A DNA stretch of 64,000 bases, from positions 434,001 through 498,000 of the forward strand of contig JAFEMH010000939.1 in the NCBI GenBank assembly GCA_022495995.1, written 5' to 3'. The notes beneath the pieces were generated by a model. The model saw nothing but the letters and a program-made list of their open reading frames with translations, was not told where the DNA came from and made no database searches. A program made the position numbers and the translations under genes. Source of the stretch: Adenophora triphylla var. japonica (taxonomy: Eukaryota; Streptophyta; Magnoliopsida; Asterales; Campanulaceae). Shown in pieces: positions 43,320-55,030 of this stretch; position 1 is the stretch's first letter, and each line of letters starts with the position of its first letter.

Positions 43320-45110
43320 TAAAACAAAGAAGATGGTGCCGCATCCACGTACGTAAAAGGCCAAAGCTTTGGACACATCCGACAAACAAAGTATGAAGAC
43401 GTAAAAAAGACTATTCACATTACAGAGGCACATCCTAGAGGTAATCTCGAAACCCCTAGACAGTAAAAGTTGGATCACGTTAGCCGGGCCTAGCTCGACA
43501 AAATTCCGGTGGATAAAAATTTTATACCCAGAGACCAAGCCCAAACAAAAACCCTTACTTTTGGAACAAAACACTTTACCCGCTTTGCACGAGATGAAAA
43601 TAAAAAGTTCGCACTCCATTTTGGCAATGAGACCTCACGTAAAACAAAGAATGTTTACTTGATAATCTGTGGCACATACAAACATTCCCAAATGAATCCA
43701 CAAAGAAAGTCCAAATTTTAAACTCTCTGGGATATTTCTTTCTAAACATCCCAAAAACCCCCGATAAGCCCATAATCAAAGATTTTCACATTATGTAGTT
43801 CTTCGTGGAACAAAAGTGGGTATTTTTAACATATAGAGGAACAATTGCTAAACACATACGGTGTACGAGCCCTCTTTATAAAGCGGTACTACGGTTTTCG
43901 TAAGCCTACGTATACGGTAGAGAGCACTTTGGGCTCAATACATTTTTTATAGTACCCGAAGAGGTGAAAACATTTTCCTCGAAATTGCAAAAGAAAATCC
44001 AGTAATAAAGTTATTAAAAAACAGAAGAGGTTATTGCAACATTGGCGTAAACAACTTCTTCAAAAAGAAAAGAATAATCAAGTTGATACAATACAGTCGA
44101 AAGAACAAACTATTGAAACAACAGGTGGCGGTTCTTGAAGAAAAATTACGTAAATTAAAGGTCAGCAAAGTGTGAGCCTATTATCAATGCGAGGATTTTT
44201 CAACAGCTTTAAAGCCCGTGTTCTCGACATACCACGGAGAGCATTTACATTACGGCCCGATCTGGAATGATTCAAAGAACTTGATTGAAATGATTTCAAA
44301 AAGAATTTGTATGGGATTCCCTTTAATCCTATATAAATTACGACGAGATGATAGTACGAGATAGTCTTTCGTGAGATAAAATATACGTGGAGTGAAAGTA
44401 ACAGAGAGAATAAACGGCGAAGGAAAGAGATACGGGGAGTATTGCTTTACTACGTATTGATTTGGTTGAAACGTACATTCCACACGGAGCTAATCACTCA
44501 ATTCTACCATTATGGAATGATTGATTATGTTCAATTTAGGTTAACCCCTAAAACGAAAAAATAATCAACGGCTTTGGAGAAAAATTCACATTAGTAACGA
44601 GGAAATATTGCGGTTCAATCTCATCCAAAAGTGGTGGGATGTAAAATTTTCGCATCCTTCCCCCGGCAAATCATACCATACGCAGACCATCAAGAAAAAG
44701 AATTTTTGTAAGCACCGAAGTCATAGATCAGAGGTACTTGATCCGGCAATAAAGATTGAAGAAAACATTGACTTTTCAAGCCTTTTTGGCTCCATGATCA
44801 AGAAAGTGAAGCATACATAGACAAAATGTGATTAAACGATTATCACAAAAATGCTATTACGAATCACCAAAAGCACCGTAGCTTCCGAGATTCTTTCCTT
44901 GGCCCAAATACAAGCTCATGGCGTAAGGGACATTACACCCAAATCTCAGGCAATGTAAAAGCCGGAGCATGCTTCTCCCGTTCATTGGAGAAGGAGACAA
45001 GCTAGTACAAGACCACATTGTCAACAGAAATGACCCATGGCCCGAACCAGAAGACGATTACATGCAAGATGCACAATCAGACGGAGGAGACACCGTCCCA
45101 ACCATTGACA
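43312..45110 (+). pseudogene. Viroplasmin/transactivator-like ORF, locus C right, heavily broken
   Basis: Collinear with the left arm of C. Recognisable blocks are near 43509 (DKNFIPRDQAQTKTLTFG), the domain region 43780-43900, and C-terminal parts at 44608-44820 and 44969-45110 (LLPFIGEGDKLVQDHIV). Numerous single-base indels and short local changes have accumulated. Confidence 0.7.
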
Positions 45111-45396
45111 GCAGAACTACGGGGATTTTCGAAAGCACGCAAGCAATGACGAAACGTAACACGTAAGAACGTATGCAATGACGACAGGCGGCTAAATCAA
45201 ACAGATAGTGGAAATCTTTCTTTTATAACATAGCCGGCAGCATCTCCTTTACTTTTGGCAGAAAGCATCTACTTTTTAAAAGTATTGTAACGTGTCTAGC
45301 TTTTTAGTAGTGCGTCTTTTATTATTCTATGTAAATCATTGTACTTTCTAGGTAACCGGTGTAAGAACTGGCTAAGTAGGTTTCTAGTTCAGGGGC

Positions 45397-45800
45397 TATA
45401 TAAACCCCTTCCATCCTCATTTGTAAACACGAGAGAACCCAAGTTATAAAATTCAAGTGTTCATACAATCTATGACAGCCTAAACACCTTTCCGACCCCT
45501 TAGTCTTATTACTTAAATTCCTTTTATACCTTCTGCACTTCACATTAAAGCCCTTACATAAAAACAAAAAAAGTGTTTTTGCTTCGCTGTAAAAAGTCTG
45601 AGAATATCACTACACCTCCTCTTGTTTTTTTTTTGTAAGTATTCTTCATCTTTTTCCTTCTTTTACTTTTAAATATTATGTGTGTTCTTTTTGTGTTTGC
45701 TTTATGTTTCAATTTTATGTCTATAAAATATAAATTAATGATTAAAATAACTATTTGCTTTTACTTAATGTTCATCAAATGTAAATTATTTGTTAAAACT

Positions 45801-45805
<5 letters not shown>
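45397..45805 (+). promoter_or_regulatory. Promoter and leader, locus C right
   Basis: TATATAAA at 45397-45404, the uORF at 45472-45483, a donor-like GTAAGT at 45635-45640, and AT-rich sequence ending at the (AT)n run at 45806. The outer terminal motif itself is missing here, apparently cut by the microsatellite. Confidence 0.7.
45472..45483 (+). CDS. Minimal leader uORF (Met-Thr-Ala), locus C right
   Basis: ATGACAGCCTAA, 75 bases from the TATA box; one amino-acid change relative to the other loci. Confidence 0.55.
   Translation: MTA

Positions 45806-45850
<45 letters not shown>
45806..45850. repeat. (AT)n microsatellite
   Basis: A pure dinucleotide run between the end of locus C and the first Stowaway of a tandem group. 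Confidence 0.9.
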
Positions 45851-45851
<1 letters not shown>

Positions 45852-46127
45852 TCCCTCCGCCCCAATAATAAGTTCACTCATTTCACGTCCCTAAGACGTA
45901 AATTAAGGGCGCGGAGAAAATATTGTGAGTGAAACAGAATAGTAAAATAGGAGAGAGAATGAGTGGAGAAAATAGTAAATTTGAAAAGTGTTGTGAGTGT
46001 AATAGTGAAATAGGAGAGAGAATGAGTGGAGAAAATAGTAAAGATTCTTTGCCAAAAAAGGAAGGTGAAGCTTCTAACGGGACGCCATTTTGGGTAAAAA
46101 GTGAAGTTATTAATGGGACGGAGGGAA
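45851..46127. mobile_element. Stowaway MITE 1 of 3
   Basis: The termini CTCCCTCCGCCCC and GGGACGGAGGGA are flanked by TATA. It is non-coding. Confidence 0.85.
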
Positions 46128-46141
46128 TATATATTTATATA

Positions 46142-46376
46142 CTCCCTCCGTCCCACGAAAATATGCACTTTTTGGCTTGGTGCGGGAATTAAGGTAAAAT
46201 GTGAAAAAGGTGATGTGTTGTGAGTGTAGATGGTTGGGTAGGAGAGAGAAAGTGGAGTAAGTGGGTAATGGTTGCGAGTAGAGAGAAGTGGATCCCATTT
46301 TCATTTTGGGAAAGTGCAGATTATTGTGGGACGTCCAAAAAGGATCTTTTTGCAGATTATCGTGGGACGGAGGGAG
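46142..46376. mobile_element. Stowaway MITE 2 of 3
   Basis: The termini CTCCCTCCGTCCCACGA and TCGTGGGACGGAGGGAG are flanked by TATA. Confidence 0.9.
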
Positions 46377-46386
46377 TATATATATA

Positions 46387-46674
46387 CTCCCTCCGTCCCA
46401 CTCCAGTGTAGACTTATTTCCTTTTTGGGACGTCCCACTTCAGTGTGAACTGCCCAAAATGGCAAATAATCTTTACTATTCCACCCACTCATTCTCTCTC
46501 CTACTTTACTTTTACACTCATAACATTCTCTCTCATAACTATTCCTCTTACTCATTCTCTCTCCTATTTAATTTTTCATATTCACAAACATCTCCTCCAC
46601 CTATTTCTCTCTCCTACTTTTCCTTAATTCCCGTGCCCAAAAAGTAGGTCCACAGTGGAGTAGGACGGAGGGAG
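46387..46674. mobile_element. Stowaway MITE 3 of 3
   Basis: The termini CTCCCTCCGTCCCACTC and GTAGGACGGAGGGAG are flanked by TATA. It is followed directly by the right part of the old hAT element (46680-46860). Confidence 0.9.
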
Positions 46675-46860
46675 TATATATTTATATTATTCGAATAATA
46701 TTCGCGAATACTCGAATCGAATATCGTGATATATTATTCGAATTCGAATACTTATCGAATCAATATAAAAATTCGAATTCGAATTTTTCGAATACGAATA
46801 TCGAATATTCGAATCGAATACCGAATCGAATCAAAAAAGTTCGATTCGTTTACAACCTTA

Positions 46861-47714
46861 CTGTCAGATGTTTCCATAGCTGTGTCTTTTCCTGTCTGTT
46901 GAGGGTGCAAGATCCTTTTCATCTTGTCGTTCTTATCCATGAAACAACTTGTTTAAGTTTCTTGATAAGATATCAGCGATAGTATTACTCTTTCCTTTAA
47001 TATGTTCAAAATTTATAATATAACCACTTCCTTGTATTATATTTTGTAAGTTAATCCATCTAGTTCGATTAATTTTTTTGCTTTGATCATTTTTGATAAA
47101 TTTAACTATTGTTTCACAATCTGTTCTAACTATAAATTCTTTGTTTAAGAATATTTTGAATTTTCTAATGCATTTATTAATGCCCGTATTTCGTAATCTA
47201 AATTAGTCCTAGTTCAAATCTGTTTTATTAAAGTTTCCACTGGAATAAGCGCAAACCTTTTCACTATTTTTTGGTGTGTATTTATTTGTTTTACAAAGTA
47301 GAACGGCTCCCCATCCTTCTTTACAACAGTATGTTTCTATTATAATGTAATCGGTTATTAATGGTAATTATAAGGGTTTAATCTTTTTTACTGCTTCTTT
47401 TATTTCTTTTACTAATTTAATGTCTTCTTTATTAAAACTTCGTTCACCATTCTTTGTTGTTTTGCTGTATAATATTAATGACCCTACTAGTTTTGATAAA
47501 TTCAGTATAATTTTTCTGGCATAATTTACTAATCCCAAAAAGACTTGTATTTGTTTTAAATTTTCAATTTTTTTTGGAAATTCAACAATCTTTGTTGAAA
47601 TATGTGGTTGTAACTCTATTTTTCCATTTCCTATTTCTAATCCTAGAAATGATATTTTTTTCTTAAAGAGTTCCATTTTTCTTTTTGACACTACTATTCC
47701 ATGTTTCTTTATTT
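46861..47714 (-). pseudogene. Locus D left arm: RT end, RNase H, viroplasmin start
   Basis: Minus-strand sequence from the RT connection ([20 protein letters not shown] at 47368-47691) through RNase H to the first codons of the viroplasmin-like ORF (MDKNDKMKRILHPQQTGKD at about 46940), then the hAT terminus. The continuation lies at 25262-26131. It contains stops in RNase H. The inner joint with the right arm is near 47714, over a short shared TATTTCT/TATAG stretch. Confidence 0.75.
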
Positions 47715-48176
47715 CTAGAAAATGAAAATTTAAGCTTACTCACAAACATGTTGACACATGAACTAGAAAAAGGAATGGAGGTAACAAAAAGTAGTAATCA
47801 TCCTATTATTTTACATTTGGAAAAAATAGGATTAATAGGAGAAGATATTACAAATTCAAAAGTCACATATACGTGTAATTTCAAAATAAAAAATCCTGAT
47901 ATTACAATCAGAAAGGCTAATATAAAATACAGCCCTTTAGATAAAGAGGAATTTAAAAATCAAATTCCAGAAATGTTGAAACAACAGTTAATCAGAAAAT
48001 TAGAAAGTCCACATAGATCAGTAGCGTTTTTAGTAAGAAATCATAGCGAAATTAAAAGAGGAAAAGCTAGGATAGTTTACAATTACAAAAGACTCAATGA
48101 CAACACAGAAGATGATGGGTAAAATATACCTAACAAAGATTCTTTGGTTAATTTAATTCAAAAGAAAAAGATACTA
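47715..48176 (+). pseudogene. Pararetroviral RT part 1, locus D right
   Basis: The N-terminal part of RT in plus orientation (frame 47685-48122), collinear with 35610-36070. A TAA appears at about 48120, and the solo LTR interrupts it at 48177. Confidence 0.75.
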
Positions 48177-49881
48177 TTGTAACGATGTTGCCATTTTTCG
48201 AAAGATTGGTATTTTTCTTTTCTTTGAAAATCAATAAAAAAAAACACGGAGTCGCCACGCCATTTTTGTTTTAAGGGCCAAAACTTTGAAAAATGCCCGA
48301 GATTAGAGATTTGGGTTCGGAGGTCACGTTACACGCCGGGAAGAACGTTAGTGTTCACCCGGAATGCCTCGTAAAACGAGTCTTCCAAGCTTAAAAACCA
48401 TTTGTGTGTGTGTGTGTGTGTTCCTTTGGCTAAAATAAGTTCAAACGGAGAAAAATAAAAATTGGAAACTCTTTATAAGACATTAAAAAAGTCCCATGAT
48501 TTTTGGTAGGATTTTTGGGTTGAGTTTTGGTACTCAAAAGATTTTTTGAAGTTGGAAACCAATTCTGCCAGAATGAAAAAGGCAGTGGACACTTGATTTT
48601 AAAACGGATTTAAGAGCTTTAAAACTTCAAAATCTGGGGAAAGTCCGAGAATGAAAGTTGTTCAAAACACCTTAAATAAGGTTTCTGAAAAGGGATTTTC
48701 CACTTGGAGATGATTTGGTAGACCAAAACCTGCTGGAAATCTCAGATGTGGAATCTGGATTTCCAGAGACTGATGAACTGACCTTTAGAAAATAATTTGA
48801 AAAAGGGAATTTTACTCACGCAAAAAATAAAGTAAAAATATTTCTGGAAAGCTCTAAATGTTGGCTACAAAAAGTATTTTGTAGTCAACACCAAATTCCA
48901 AGTTTTTCTGTGTCCAAAAAATTAGACCATTGACAGAGGTCTTAGAGAAAGGCTACTGGACAGCAACTTTCTCAAGAAGAAAAGTGTGATTTTAAAAGGG
49001 GTTTGCATCCATGCTTGTCCCCATTTCCTTAGGCTTTGATTAGTAGTCGCTAGACATTTTAGTGGTGATCTACTATATCAAACCATCCTTAGGGTACATT
49101 AGGACTTAAGCATTTCATTTGCTTGGGAAGGAGAGTTTTATCCTTTGAAACAAAGATTTTTGTTGTGAAAATGGTTTTTAGGGTTTTGAAAATATGTTTG
49201 TAAGAAGTAAAAACAACTTTGAAAGAAATGTTGATCCTTGTAGAGGATCATCCATGGAGATGAACTTCCATGGTGATCCTCTTGGATCTAGGGCAAGAAG
49301 TGAACAAGTTACATCTTCAAAGTATGAGATGCATGCATGGATGAGAGATTTAGGGTAGGGAGAAGGAGGTTATACCTATCTTCTTTTGTGTTTTGTGTTT
49401 GAAGCTTTGAGTTTTGAGAGTGATTTAGTGAGATTTGGGAAAATGATTGAGAAAAAGGTGGCAATTCAAGAGAATTCCCACTCGCTTTTCTTACAAAATT
49501 TTCGCCAAGGTAAGCCACGTGTAGTGTTGTCTCTCTTTTTGAGGCGAAGGGCTCAATTTATAGCCCTCTCGAAATTGACAAACTCATCCGCGCGGACTGA
49601 TTGGACAAATAGCAATCGTTCATTAATTACAGTGCAGAGCTTTGAACACAAGGAATATTTTCAAAATATTCAAACCAGTTCTTGTTTTTCGGCTTACCGG
49701 TTCGGATTTTTGCAATTTCTTTTCTTTTTAAGATTCTTTTCTTGGTTTAACCTTAAATAGCAATCCCTACTTTACCCTTGCTTTGTTAGAAAAGTTAGGA
49801 ATTGTTAGAAATGTTAGGAATGTGAGGACTTTCGTTAATTTTCTAACGAAAATACTAACAACTCAAATTGGAGCACTTACA
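48177..49881 (-). mobile_element. Solo LTR with perfect 5-bp target duplicate
   Basis: A 1705-bp LTR in minus orientation, starting TGTAAGTGCTCCAAT at 49881 and ending at 48177 (TGTAAC on the plus strand). ACTAT flanks it on both sides (48172-48176 and 49882-49886). It interrupts the RT frame, which resumes collinearly at 49887. It contains TATAAATT at 49555-49562 and a TCCGCGCGGA palindrome at about 49588. Related in style to the Tat-2 LTR, so probably a Tat-like family. There is no internal region. Confidence 0.9.
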
Positions 49882-49886
49882 ACTAT

Positions 49887-50923
49887 CAAAATTTGATTTA
49901 AAATCCGGATATAATCAGCTTAAACTAGAAGAAAATTTTAAACCATGGACACCCTTCACTTGTTCTGAAGGACAGTTTGAATGGAATGTTTTAAGTTTTG
50001 AACTTAAAAATGCTCCTTCAATCTTTCAAAGATTCATAGATGATATATTCTTAAAATATGATTTCTGCATGGTTTACATAGATGATATTTTAGTAGCCAG
50101 TGAAACATTACAAGAACATGAACATCACTTAAAACAAGTATTTAGCGAAATAAAGAAACATGAAATGGTAGTGTCAAAAAGAAAAATGGAACTCTTTAAG
50201 AGAAAGATATCCTTTCTAGGATTAGAAATATAAAATGGAAAAATAGAGTTACAACCACATATTTCAACAAAGATTGTTGAATTTTCAGAAAAATTTGAAA
50301 ATTTAAAACAAGTACAAGCCTTTTTGGGATTAGTAAATTATGCCAGAAAATTTATACCGAATTTATCAAAACTAGTAGGGTCATTATACAACCAAACAAC
50401 AAAGAATGATCAACGAAGTTTTAATAAAGAAGACATTAAATTAGTAAAAGAAATAAAAGAAGCAGTAAAAAAGGATTAAACTCTTAGAATTACCATTAGT
50501 AACCGATTACATTATAATAGAAACAGACGGTTGTAAAGAAGGATGGGGAGCCATTCTTCTTTGTAAAACAAATAAATACGCACCAAAAATAGTGAAAAGG
50601 TTTGCGCTTATTCCAGTGGAAACTTTAATAAAACAGGTTTGAACTGGGACTAGTTTAGATTACGAAATACAGGCATTAATTAATGCATTAGAAAAATTCA
50701 AAATATTCTTAAACAAATAATTTACAATTAGAACAGATTGTGAAACAATAGTTAAATTTATCAAAAATGATCAAAGCAAAAAAGTTAATCGAACTAGATG
50801 GATTAACTTACAAAATATAATACAAGAAAGTGATTATATTATAAATTTGAACATATTAAAGGAAAGAGTAATACTATCGCTGATATCTTATCAAGAAACT
50901 TAAATAGCTTGTTTAATGGATAA
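49887..50923 (+). pseudogene. Pararetroviral RT part 2 and RNase H, locus D right
   Basis: Resumes RT with KFDLKSGYNQLKLEENFKP and the catalytic VYIDDILVAS (frame 49868-50233). A stop follows after GLEI at 50231-50233. The connection and RNase H continue to the TAA that overlaps the next start (50916-50923), with several indels. Confidence 0.8.
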
Positions 50924-52754
50924 GAACGACAAGATGAAAAGGATCTTACACCCTCAACAGACAGGAAAAGGCACAGCTATGGAAACATCTGATAGTGGAA
51001 GTTTGAAAGAAGAAAAGACAGAACATCAATATTATCACATGACATATCCATTGGGGTTTACTCCACAGCCAATCAGTTTAAACAAAAAGTTTTCACAATC
51101 AGCTGGGCCTAGTTCTTTAAAATTTCGTACTGATAAAAATTTTATACCAAAAGCCCAACAGAAAACCATCACTTTTGGCTCAAATACATTACCAATTTGC
51201 ACAGAAGAAAACAAGAAATTCAGACCCATTTTCGGGATGAATTTAACAGAAAAATAAAAGTGTCTGCTTGACAACCTTTGGCACATACATACTTTCCCAA
51301 ATGAAGGCACAAAAAAAGTACAAGTTCTAAATTCTCTGGGATATTATTTTCTTGAAATATTTCAAAAAACTCCAGAGAAAATCATAACAAAAAGATACTC
51401 TCATTATGTTATTTTTCGGGGAACAAAATTTGGCATTTTCAACAAATGGAAAACAGTAATCAAACACATACAGTGCACAAACCCTCTTTACAAAGGGTTT
51501 TACAGTTTTTCAGACGCCATGAATACGACTAGAGAACATTTTGGGCTCAATACATTTTTTATAAAGCCTGAAGAAGTCAAAACATTTTCAGAAATTACAG
51601 GAGAACATCCAGAACATGTTATTAAGAAACAGGAAGAGGTAATTGCAAACTTGCAAAAACATCTTCTACAAAAAGAGAAAGACACACAGCTACAGATCGT
51701 ACAAAAAGAGAAAGACATACAGCTCCAGGTCAAAAACAGAATGTTACTTCAACATGTGGCTACTCTTGAGAAAAAGTTACAGACAGCAAAAAGTGAAAAA
51801 ACTGAGCCTATGATTCACAGAGATTTCAACAGCTTTAAGGCTCGTATCCTTGATATGCCTTGGAGACAGACATTACAGCCAGTGTTAGACAGAGTCAGAG
51901 CACTTGATGCAATTATTTCTGAAAAAAATTTGCACAGGATTCCCGGTGATCCTATATAAATTACAGCAAATGATAGTTTAAATGGTCTTTAAAGAATTAA
52001 ATTATACAGGAGTAAAAATGTAACGAGCAGATAAACGATGCAGACAAGATACAGGGAATTATGGCACATTGCAGTTGATCTATTCAAAACAAACATGTCA
52101 CAGGATTTGATTACTCAATTCTACCATTATGGTATGATTGACTATGTCAAATTTAGATTAACCCCTAAAACAGAAAAAATAATAAACAGCTTTGGAGAAA
52201 AGTTCACATTGGTAGCAGGAAACATCGCGATTCAAACCAGTTCACAAGAAGTCGGATGTAAAATATTTGCATCCTTTCCCAAAGCCGACAACCACACCTA
52301 CAGGCCAGCAAGAAAAATGATATTCACCAGCGACAAATCTAGAGACCAGGAATTACTTGAAATGACGGTAAAAATTGAAGAACACATAGACTTTTCAAGT
52401 CTTTTTTGGCTCCATGAACAAAACAATGAAGTATATAACCAGGAAAGTGACGTATTGAATAATTACCCTAAAGAGTTCATAAAAAATCAACAAAAAACCC
52501 CGGACCTTCCCAGATTCTTTCCTTGGCATGACTACAAATTAATGGCAGAAGGACATTACACTCAAATCTGGGCAAAAAATAATTGGGACATGCTTCTCCC
52601 TTTCATTGGAGAAGGAGACAAGTTAGAACAACAGCACATCACCAATAATGATGAAGAAATACCATGGCCAGATCCGGATGATGACATAATGCAAGACAGC
52701 CAATCAGACGGAGACACCATACCTACAATTGACAGCAACTACAGGGACTTCTAA
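50916..52754 (+). pseudogene. Viroplasmin/transactivator-like ORF, locus D right
   Basis: The ATG overlaps the RNase H stop (ATGGATAA). Frame 50916-51257 covers the N-terminus with FSQSAGPSSLKFRTDKNFIP, then a TAA. The viroplasmin domain region lies at about 51400-51515. Frame 51519-51959 holds a probable coiled coil (VQKEKDIQLQVKNRMLLQHV). Frame 52038-52754 holds the long C-terminal part with LITQFYHYGMIDYVKFRLTP, IDFSSLFWLHEQNNEVYNQE and HDYKLMAEGHYTQIWAKNNW, and an acidic end. It is the best-preserved C-terminus in the window but is still broken into three frames. Confidence 0.75.
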
Positions 52755-53010
52755 AGAAAACGTAAGCAATGACAACAACAACCACAGAAACGTAAGGAAA
52801 GACGATAAGAAGACAGCTGTAAAGAGGTCCAATAATATCACCGACAGCATCTACTTTCGGCAACTAGAATAGTGATAAGATAAAAAGTAGTTCCTATATT
52901 ATATGTTTTAGACGCGTGTATAGACTTTATTATCTTTTGATTTCTTGTAATAATTTAGATTCTTAGGTAACCGGTTAAGCGACGGGTTCTATAGGTTTTC
53001 TTACAAGGGT

Positions 53011-53381
53011 TATAAATACCCCTCTCCTCCTCAGTTGTAATCACGATTCAAAAAATCAAGAAGAAGTAATCTTTCTCAAAAATCATGGCAGCCTAAAAAT
53101 CCTTCCTACTTCCTTAGTCCCATAACTTGAAATCCTTCAAATACCTTCTGCACTTTATAATATAGCCCTTACTATATAAAAAAAAAAAACCCCTTATTTA
53201 TAAATCTACCTTCCGCTTGCTACTCCGATACCTCTGATACTACTGTAAGTATTTTAATTCTGTTCTGTATATTCTATTTTACATACGGTCAAATGTTTAA
53301 ATATTATATCGTTTTTAATGTTAATATTATAATTATAATTATGGTTTAACGGAAACCTAAAAAATTCGCCATACCCCCCTT

Positions 53382-53384
<3 letters not shown>
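53011..53384 (+). promoter_or_regulatory. Promoter and leader, locus D right
   Basis: TATAAATA at 53011-53018, the uORF at 53085-53096, a donor-like GTAAGT at 53245-53250, and the outer terminus ending CGCCATACCCCCC at about 53379, followed by (AT)n. Confidence 0.7.
53085..53096 (+). CDS. Minimal leader uORF (Met-Ala-Ala), locus D right
   Basis: ATGGCAGCCTAA, 74 bases downstream of the TATA box; silent change relative to loci A and B. Confidence 0.6.
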   Translation: MAA

Positions 53385-53439
<55 letters not shown>

Positions 53440-53440
53440 T
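53385..53440. repeat. (AT)n and (AC)n microsatellite
   Basis: An AT run followed by ACACACACAC at the right edge of locus D. Confidence 0.9.
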
Positions 53441-53506
53441 CAGTATACTAATTAATCATGAAAAGAAATTTTTGTAAAGATTAGCTATAATCAAGAATCC
53501 AAAAAC

Positions 53507-53990
53507 ATGGGAAACTGCTTAGTCCTCCAAGATAAGGTCATCAAGGTTATGAAAACAGATGGGGAAGTGCTTACATACAAAGTGCCCACGAAAGTCGATC
53601 GAGTCTTGTCGATTATTAGGGACATGCGGTTCGACGGAGCTCCCCTTGGCCGTCAGACATCTCCGGGGAGACACTGACTTGATTGGTGGTCAGTTATACT
53701 ACCTTTTACCACTCCCGGAATTCCCTTCACTGGGAATTGGTAAGAAGAAGCAAAGTGGTTCTAAACTAGAGATGATAGGGGCAGGGGAAGAGAGTAATGG
53801 AGTGGTGAGGATTAAGTTAGTCATTAGTAAGCAAGAGCTTGAAGCGATTTTGAAAAAAGGAGTTTCTTTTGGTGATTTGGTTTCTCGGGTTCAAGAAAAC
53901 GAAACCTTGAGAAGGACAGAGGAGTTCCATGATGAAGGCAATGGAGATTTTCGAGTATGGAAACCACTGCTAGAAAGTATACCAGAATAG
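53507..53990 (+). pseudogene. PADRE/DUF4228-domain gene, frameshifted
   Basis: Plant-specific small protein family with an N-terminal MGNCL start (possible N-myristoylation site), followed by VIKVMKTDGEVLTYKVPTKV. The start ATG is at 53507. In that frame the sequence soon stops. The continuing family signature LPLAVRHLRGDTDLIGGQ and YYLLPLPEF lies one frame over, and the C-terminal part (VVRIKLVISKQELEAIL) runs to the stop at 53990. The shift lies between about 53620 and 53650; the full length would be about 160 residues, as expected for the family. Members are often stress-induced. It is either a recent pseudogene or a sequencing error. This is the only nearly complete host gene in the window. 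Confidence 0.75.
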
Positions 53991-54329
53991 GGCTTTCAAA
54001 TATAGTGAAACAAGTTGTTTAGTTTGAAATTGTGATACTTAAACAGAAGGATGGGAAGCAGCACGACAACCTTGAGTGTTCTTTTAGCTCTTTCCTCTAG
54101 AAGCTGAATTCTGATGTATATATGCTGATATGAATTTGTGCAATCATATTATTATCATTCCGCCTGCAAATATTTATCGATATGTAATTAGTTGTACGCT
54201 ATTAGTGACACCATTATGAAAATGAAATCCGCGAGAACTCATGGCATGTCAAATTATAAGAGAATGAGACTACTGCATCAACGTAAAGGCTAAGCTTATG
54301 TTCGTAATATATGTATAATCATCTTATTA
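53991..54329. other. Intergenic, likely 3' region of the PADRE gene
   Basis: AT-rich with no ORF and no clear repeat. Confidence 0.5.
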
Positions 54330-54640
54330 CACTACTACATTTCTTCTGACCTAATGTAACGCCAATTTTCGTTGCATTAGGGCCCAAAAACCGTTACATT
54401 AGGCCTAATGTAACGCCAAATGGCCGTTGCATTCTCTTGCGTTGCATTAGGTCTAATGCAACGACATAGTAAGCTAATGTAACGCCAGAGCTTTGGCGTT
54501 GCATTAGGTAAATACCTGATGCAACGCCAATTTTAAAACTATATGAACACCTAATGCAACGCCAAAAAGAACCTAATGCAACGCCAATTTAAAAAGTGGT
54601 TGAATACCTAATGTAACGCCAAAAATAAGATGAGTCCCTA
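54330..54640. mobile_element. CACTA-like terminus 1 with subterminal repeats
   Basis: CACTACTACATTTC at 54330 begins a region with about ten copies, in both orientations, of a TAATG(T/C)AACGCCAA unit (complement TTGGCGTTGCATTA). This pattern of short subterminal repeats behind CACTA is typical of En/Spm-type elements. No matching right end was found before 57362, so the element's extent is unknown. Confidence 0.65.
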
Positions 54641-54694
54641 ATATTTATTACATAATTTCACAATTTTATTAATTTTTTTAATTTTCTTTTTTCA

Positions 54695-54750
<56 letters not shown>

Positions 54751-55030
54751 TTGTAAATATTTTTAAATTAGTCCCTCAAAATTTATTTTTCTTTGCTAAA
54801 TTGGCATTTTATATTAAAAAAATTATATATAATTAATATATTAAATGTATTTGTATAATTAAATAAATATTTATTCAAAAATCATTTAAATTAGTAATTA
54901 AAAAAATATTAAATATAATTAAAGAAATATGTATTTAGAATTATTAATGGATTATTTTTAAAATACCACCACCACCACCACCTTCAACCACCGTTATCCA
55001 CCTTCCACCACCTTCCCCCACCGTCAACCA
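54641..55030. other. AT-rich stretch with (AT)n and (CCA)n repeats
   Basis: An (AT)n run at about 54702-54744 and a CCACCACCACCACC run near 54965-55025. No gene. Confidence 0.7.

Noticed and set aside
53559..53990. Start of the PADRE gene at the ATG at 53559
   Set aside because: The family N-terminus (MGNCL...) is encoded from 53507 in another frame, so 53559 is an internal out-of-frame ATG joined by a frameshift.
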